NCBI GenBank assembly: GCA_012523535.1
Contig: JAAYII010000067.1
Coordinates: forward strand, 1-7,426
From: Peptococcaceae bacterium
GTDB taxonomy: Bacteria > Bacillota > Desulfitobacteriia > Desulfitobacteriales > Syntrophobotulaceae
DNA length: 7,426 bases
Reading direction: 5' to 3'
This document shows, piece by piece, positions 4,754 through 7,426 of the stretch. The notes below the pieces were generated by a model, which was not told the DNA's origin, searched no databases, and saw only the letters and a list, made by a program, of their open reading frames with translations. The first letter of the stretch is position 1. The number at the start of each line of letters is the position of its first letter. Made by a program: the position numbers and the translations under genes.

Positions 4754-7417
4754 ATGAAAGTACTTCAGGTCAGGGCGATGGAGGGAGCAAATTTCTTCAG
4801 CTATCAGCCTGTAATAAGAGGAGTCGTTGACATTTCCGCTTGTCTGGGAAAAACTACCAAGGAGTGGGGAGATTTTAATGACCGTCTTTTACATATACTT
4901 CCGGGTTTGGCCAATCATACTTGTTCGCGCGGTAAGCCGGGGGGGTTTTTAGAAAGGCTGGAAGAAGGAACCCTGCCGGGACATGTATTGGAGCATGTTG
5001 CTATTGAACTGTTGACTTTAGCCGGTGAGAAAACTCGTTACGGTAAAACGAGGCTTCTGGATGAAACAAGAAATGAATATGAAGTTGTCTATCAATATGA
5101 ATGTAAAGAAGCTGGCATTCAAGCATTTTATCTAGCGGCCGAAGTATTGAATCAATTACGCCAATTGTTCACACCCGATATCTATTCAATGGTGGAAAAA
5201 CTCAAAAGTATAAGATTAAACCATATGCCTGGTCCATCGACCCAAGCCATCCTCGATGCCTGCAAAAAACGCGGTATTCCTGTTCAAAAATTGGGTGACG
5301 GCTCTCTGTATCAGTTGGGGTATGGTCGCTTTTTACGGAAAATTAGAGCGGCCATGTCCGATCATACTTCCTGTATAGGTGTTGATATTGCCGGCGATAA
5401 GCAGTTGACACGTAAAATTTTGTTTGAAGCAGGTATTCCCGTTCCCTACGGTATTGTAATTGGCAGCGAAGGGGAATTATTGGCAGCTTTTCGGGAATGG
5501 GGGCAAATAAGTTGCGTGGTTAAACCCCGCCAAGGGAATCAAGGGAAGGGGGTTTCAATAGGTTTAAATAACGAAAGTGATCTTCTCAAAGCTTTTCATC
5601 TGGCTCAAGTATATGATTCACAAGTTATTTTGGAGGAATATGTGCCCGGCGATAATTATCGGCTGTTAGTTATCGGCAATAAAATGATTGCCGCCGCCAA
5701 ACGTGTGCCGCCAACTGTATTGGGCGATGGCCGATCCACAATCAAAGAGTTGGTGGAAAAAGAAAATAAAAACCCTTGGCGGGGAGAAGGGCATGAAAAC
5801 TATTTAACAAAAATATCATTGGATTCGGTTGCTATTATGGACCTTTATCGTCAGGGGTTTAAGCTTTCGGACATTCCCGAACGGGACCAAAAAATTCAAA
5901 TTAGACAAAGTGTTAATCTTAGTACGGGATCTACGGCCATTGATGTTACCGATATAGTTCATCCCGATAATGCCGATCTTGCAGTTTATGCCGCCAAAGT
6001 TTTAGGGCTCGATATCGCGGGGGTAGATATAATTATAAAAGATATTCGTAAATCCTACCGGGAACAAGAAGGTAAAATTATTGAGGTTAACGCTTCTCCC
6101 GGTTTAAGAATGCATCTAAAACCTTCATACGGGACAGAGCGAGATGTAGGGCAGGAACTTGTAAAGCTGCTCTTCCCTCATGGCAATGGGAGAATACCTA
6201 TTGTTTCGGTTACGGGAACGAACGGTAAAACAACAACTGTTCGGCTTATAAGCAAAATTCTGCAAAAACAAAAGTTAATAGTGGGAATGACTTCTACGGA
6301 AGGAATATTTATTAACGATAAAATGCTGGTCCAAGGGGACTTAAGCGGTCCCAATAGCGCCAAAGTAGTCCTGCGGCATCAAGATGTTCAAGTAGCCGTG
6401 CTGGAAACGGCAAGAGGCGGGATTTTGCGCGCCGGTTTAGGTTATGATTATGCCGATGTTGCCGTTATTACCAATATTTCCGAAGATCATTTGGGACAAT
6501 ACGGTATCGAGGATATTGATGATTTGACTAAAGTCAAAAGCTTAGTGGCAGAAGTGGTGAAGGAACACAGTTATGTTGTTCTTAATGCCGATGATCCCAA
6601 GGTGGTTGCCTTAGCTGGCAAAACAAAGGGACGGGTAATACTGTTTAGCGTCAAACCACAGAATAAACATATTTCTACTCACTTGTCCCTTGGAGGATCG
6701 GCTGTTATAGCCGACCGCGGAAAAATTTATATTTTAAGCGGAGCCAACAGTTATTTTGTAAGCCATCTTTCCAAGATACCACTTACCTGGGGTGGCAAAG
6801 CCAGACATAATGTTCAAAATGTATTGGCTGCCGTTGCGGCTTGTTGGGCCCTTGGTTATAAACCGTCGACAATAGGTAAGGCCCTTTTAGGATTTGGCCA
6901 GAACTATAATGATAATCTGGGCCGACTTGAATACTATGAATCGAAAGGGATAAAAATTATCCTCGATTATGGCCATAATCCCGCCGGACTTAGGGAAGTG
7001 GTTAAAACTTTAAAACAAATCAAGCATCGCCGAATCATTGCCTGTATAGGATTGCCTGGAGACCGCAGTGACCAGATTGTTAGAAATTATGCTCGGGAAG
7101 CGGCTAAAGGTTTTGATTTCTTGTATATCAAAGAGGATCGTGATTTAAGGGGTCGTAAACCGGGTGAAATTGCTAATCTTTTGGCGGAAGAAGCTTTAGC
7201 GCAAGGCTTTAAGTCGGAATTCATTAAAATTGTCTTAGATGAAAAAGAAGCTTTTAGGCAGGCATTACTTAACGCTCAAGAGGGGGATATTGTGGTTATT
7301 TTTTATGAACATGCCCAGCCTTTGCGGGAAATAATTAACCAAATGAAGTCTGAAAACAGTTCCCAGCAGTTTAGCCATCAGGATAGCAATGTTTGGAATA
7401 TTTCTCTGGAAGTATGA
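4754..7417 (+). CDS. cphA: Cyanophycin synthetase, CphA1-like
   Basis: CphA polymerises aspartate and arginine, ATP-dependently and without ribosomes, into cyanophycin (poly-Asp backbone with Arg on each side chain). The 887 residues fit the full-length three-domain CphA1 plan. The N domain (about 1-160) carries HTCSRGKPGGFLERL (55-69) and GHVLEHVAIEL (76-86). The ATP-grasp domain (about 165-475), which adds Asp to the backbone, carries KPRQGNQGKGV (257-267), EEYVPGDNYRLLV (294-306) and the metal-binding EVNASPGLRMH (444-454). The Mur-ligase-like domain (about 480-865), which adds Arg, has the P-loop VTGTNGKTTT (486-495), ETARGGILR (551-559), ISEDHLG (575-581), HNVQN (685-689) and DYGHNPAG (738-745). 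Both synthetic sites look intact, arguing against the shorter CphA2 type that reuses dipeptides. A polar tail follows residue 865. Side-chain choice (Arg rather than Lys) is assumed from the family. It lies 68 bases after cphB with no convincing promoter or terminator between, so an operon is likely; the window ends 9 bases after the stop. Confidence 0.96.
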   Translation: MKVLQVRAMEGANFFSYQPVIRGVVDISACLGKTTKEWGDFNDRLLHILPGLANHTCSRGKPGGFLERLEEGTLPGHVLEHVAIELLTLAGEKTRYGKTRLLDETRNEYEVVYQYECKEAGIQAFYLAAEVLNQLRQLFTPDIYSMVEKLKSIRLNHMPGPSTQAILDACKKRGIPVQKLGDGSLYQLGYGRFLRKIRAAMSDHTSCIGVDIAGDKQLTRKILFEAGIPVPYGIVIGSEGELLAAFREWGQISCVVKPRQGNQGKGVSIGLNNESDLLKAFHLAQVYDSQVILEEYVPGDNYRLLVIGNKMIAAAKRVPPTVLGDGRSTIKELVEKENKNPWRGEGHENYLTKISLDSVAIMDLYRQGFKLSDIPERDQKIQIRQSVNLSTGSTAIDVTDIVHPDNADLAVYAAKVLGLDIAGVDIIIKDIRKSYREQEGKIIEVNASPGLRMHLKPSYGTERDVGQELVKLLFPHGNGRIPIVSVTGTNGKTTTVRLISKILQKQKLIVGMTSTEGIFINDKMLVQGDLSGPNSAKVVLRHQDVQVAVLETARGGILRAGLGYDYADVAVITNISEDHLGQYGIEDIDDLTKVKSLVAEVVKEHSYVVLNADDPKVVALAGKTKGRVILFSVKPQNKHISTHLSLGGSAVIADRGKIYILSGANSYFVSHLSKIPLTWGGKARHNVQNVLAAVAACWALGYKPSTIGKALLGFGQNYNDNLGRLEYYESKGIKIILDYGHNPAGLREVVKTLKQIKHRRIIACIGLPGDRSDQIVRNYAREAAKGFDFLYIKEDRDLRGRKPGEIANLLAEEALAQGFKSEFIKIVLDEKEAFRQALLNAQEGDIVVIFYEHAQPLREIINQMKSENSSQQFSHQDSNVWNISLEV

Positions 7418-7426
7418 GTCTAAAAA

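Noticed and set aside
1..7426. CRISPR array, insertion sequence, tRNA, rRNA or riboswitch
   Set aside because: Read through both strands, no repeated spacers, terminal inverted repeats with transposase, tRNA-like cloverleaf or known riboswitch motifs were seen.

Overview
The window is a stretch of low-to-moderate GC chromosome from a spore-forming, probably anaerobic Firmicute of the clostridial or Peptococcaceae/Desulfitobacterium type. This rests on three things: the rnmV-rsmA-yabG order, which is also found in Bacillus; the sporulation-only protease YabG; and purine-rich Firmicute ribosome binding sites. The lineage is an inference. All six real genes lie on the + strand, packed with short gaps, and no gap without a gene exceeds about 150 bases.

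Layout. Bases 1-96 hold two tandem DnaA-box-like 9-mers and an AT-rich stretch, then a gene for a two-P-loop ATPase-like protein of unknown role (97-1206). A 142-base gap with a hairpin and a tentative promoter leads to a ribosome-maturation pair, rnmV (RNase M5, 5S rRNA processing) and rsmA/ksgA (16S rRNA dimethylase), separated by 3 bases. A perfect 13-bp hairpin overlaps the end of rsmA. A mother-cell (sigma K/sigma E) type promoter then precedes yabG. Downstream, where Bacillus has veg, this genome carries cphB (cyanophycinase) and cphA (cyanophycin synthetase), separated from each other by 68 bases.

How the genes work together. rnmV and rsmA are housekeeping ribosome-biogenesis genes. 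yabG acts late in sporulation on spore-coat and related proteins. cphA and cphB make and mobilise cyanophycin, a non-ribosomal Asp backbone/Arg side-chain polymer that stores nitrogen, carbon and energy. No terminator is visible between yabG and cphB, so the cyanophycin genes may be transcribed at least partly from the sporulation promoter. That would make cyanophycin a sporulation- or spore-linked reserve here. No completely unknown system is evident; the most interesting content is this cyanophycin/sporulation arrangement, the duplicated ATPase with one degenerate half, and the possible replication-related motif at the left edge.
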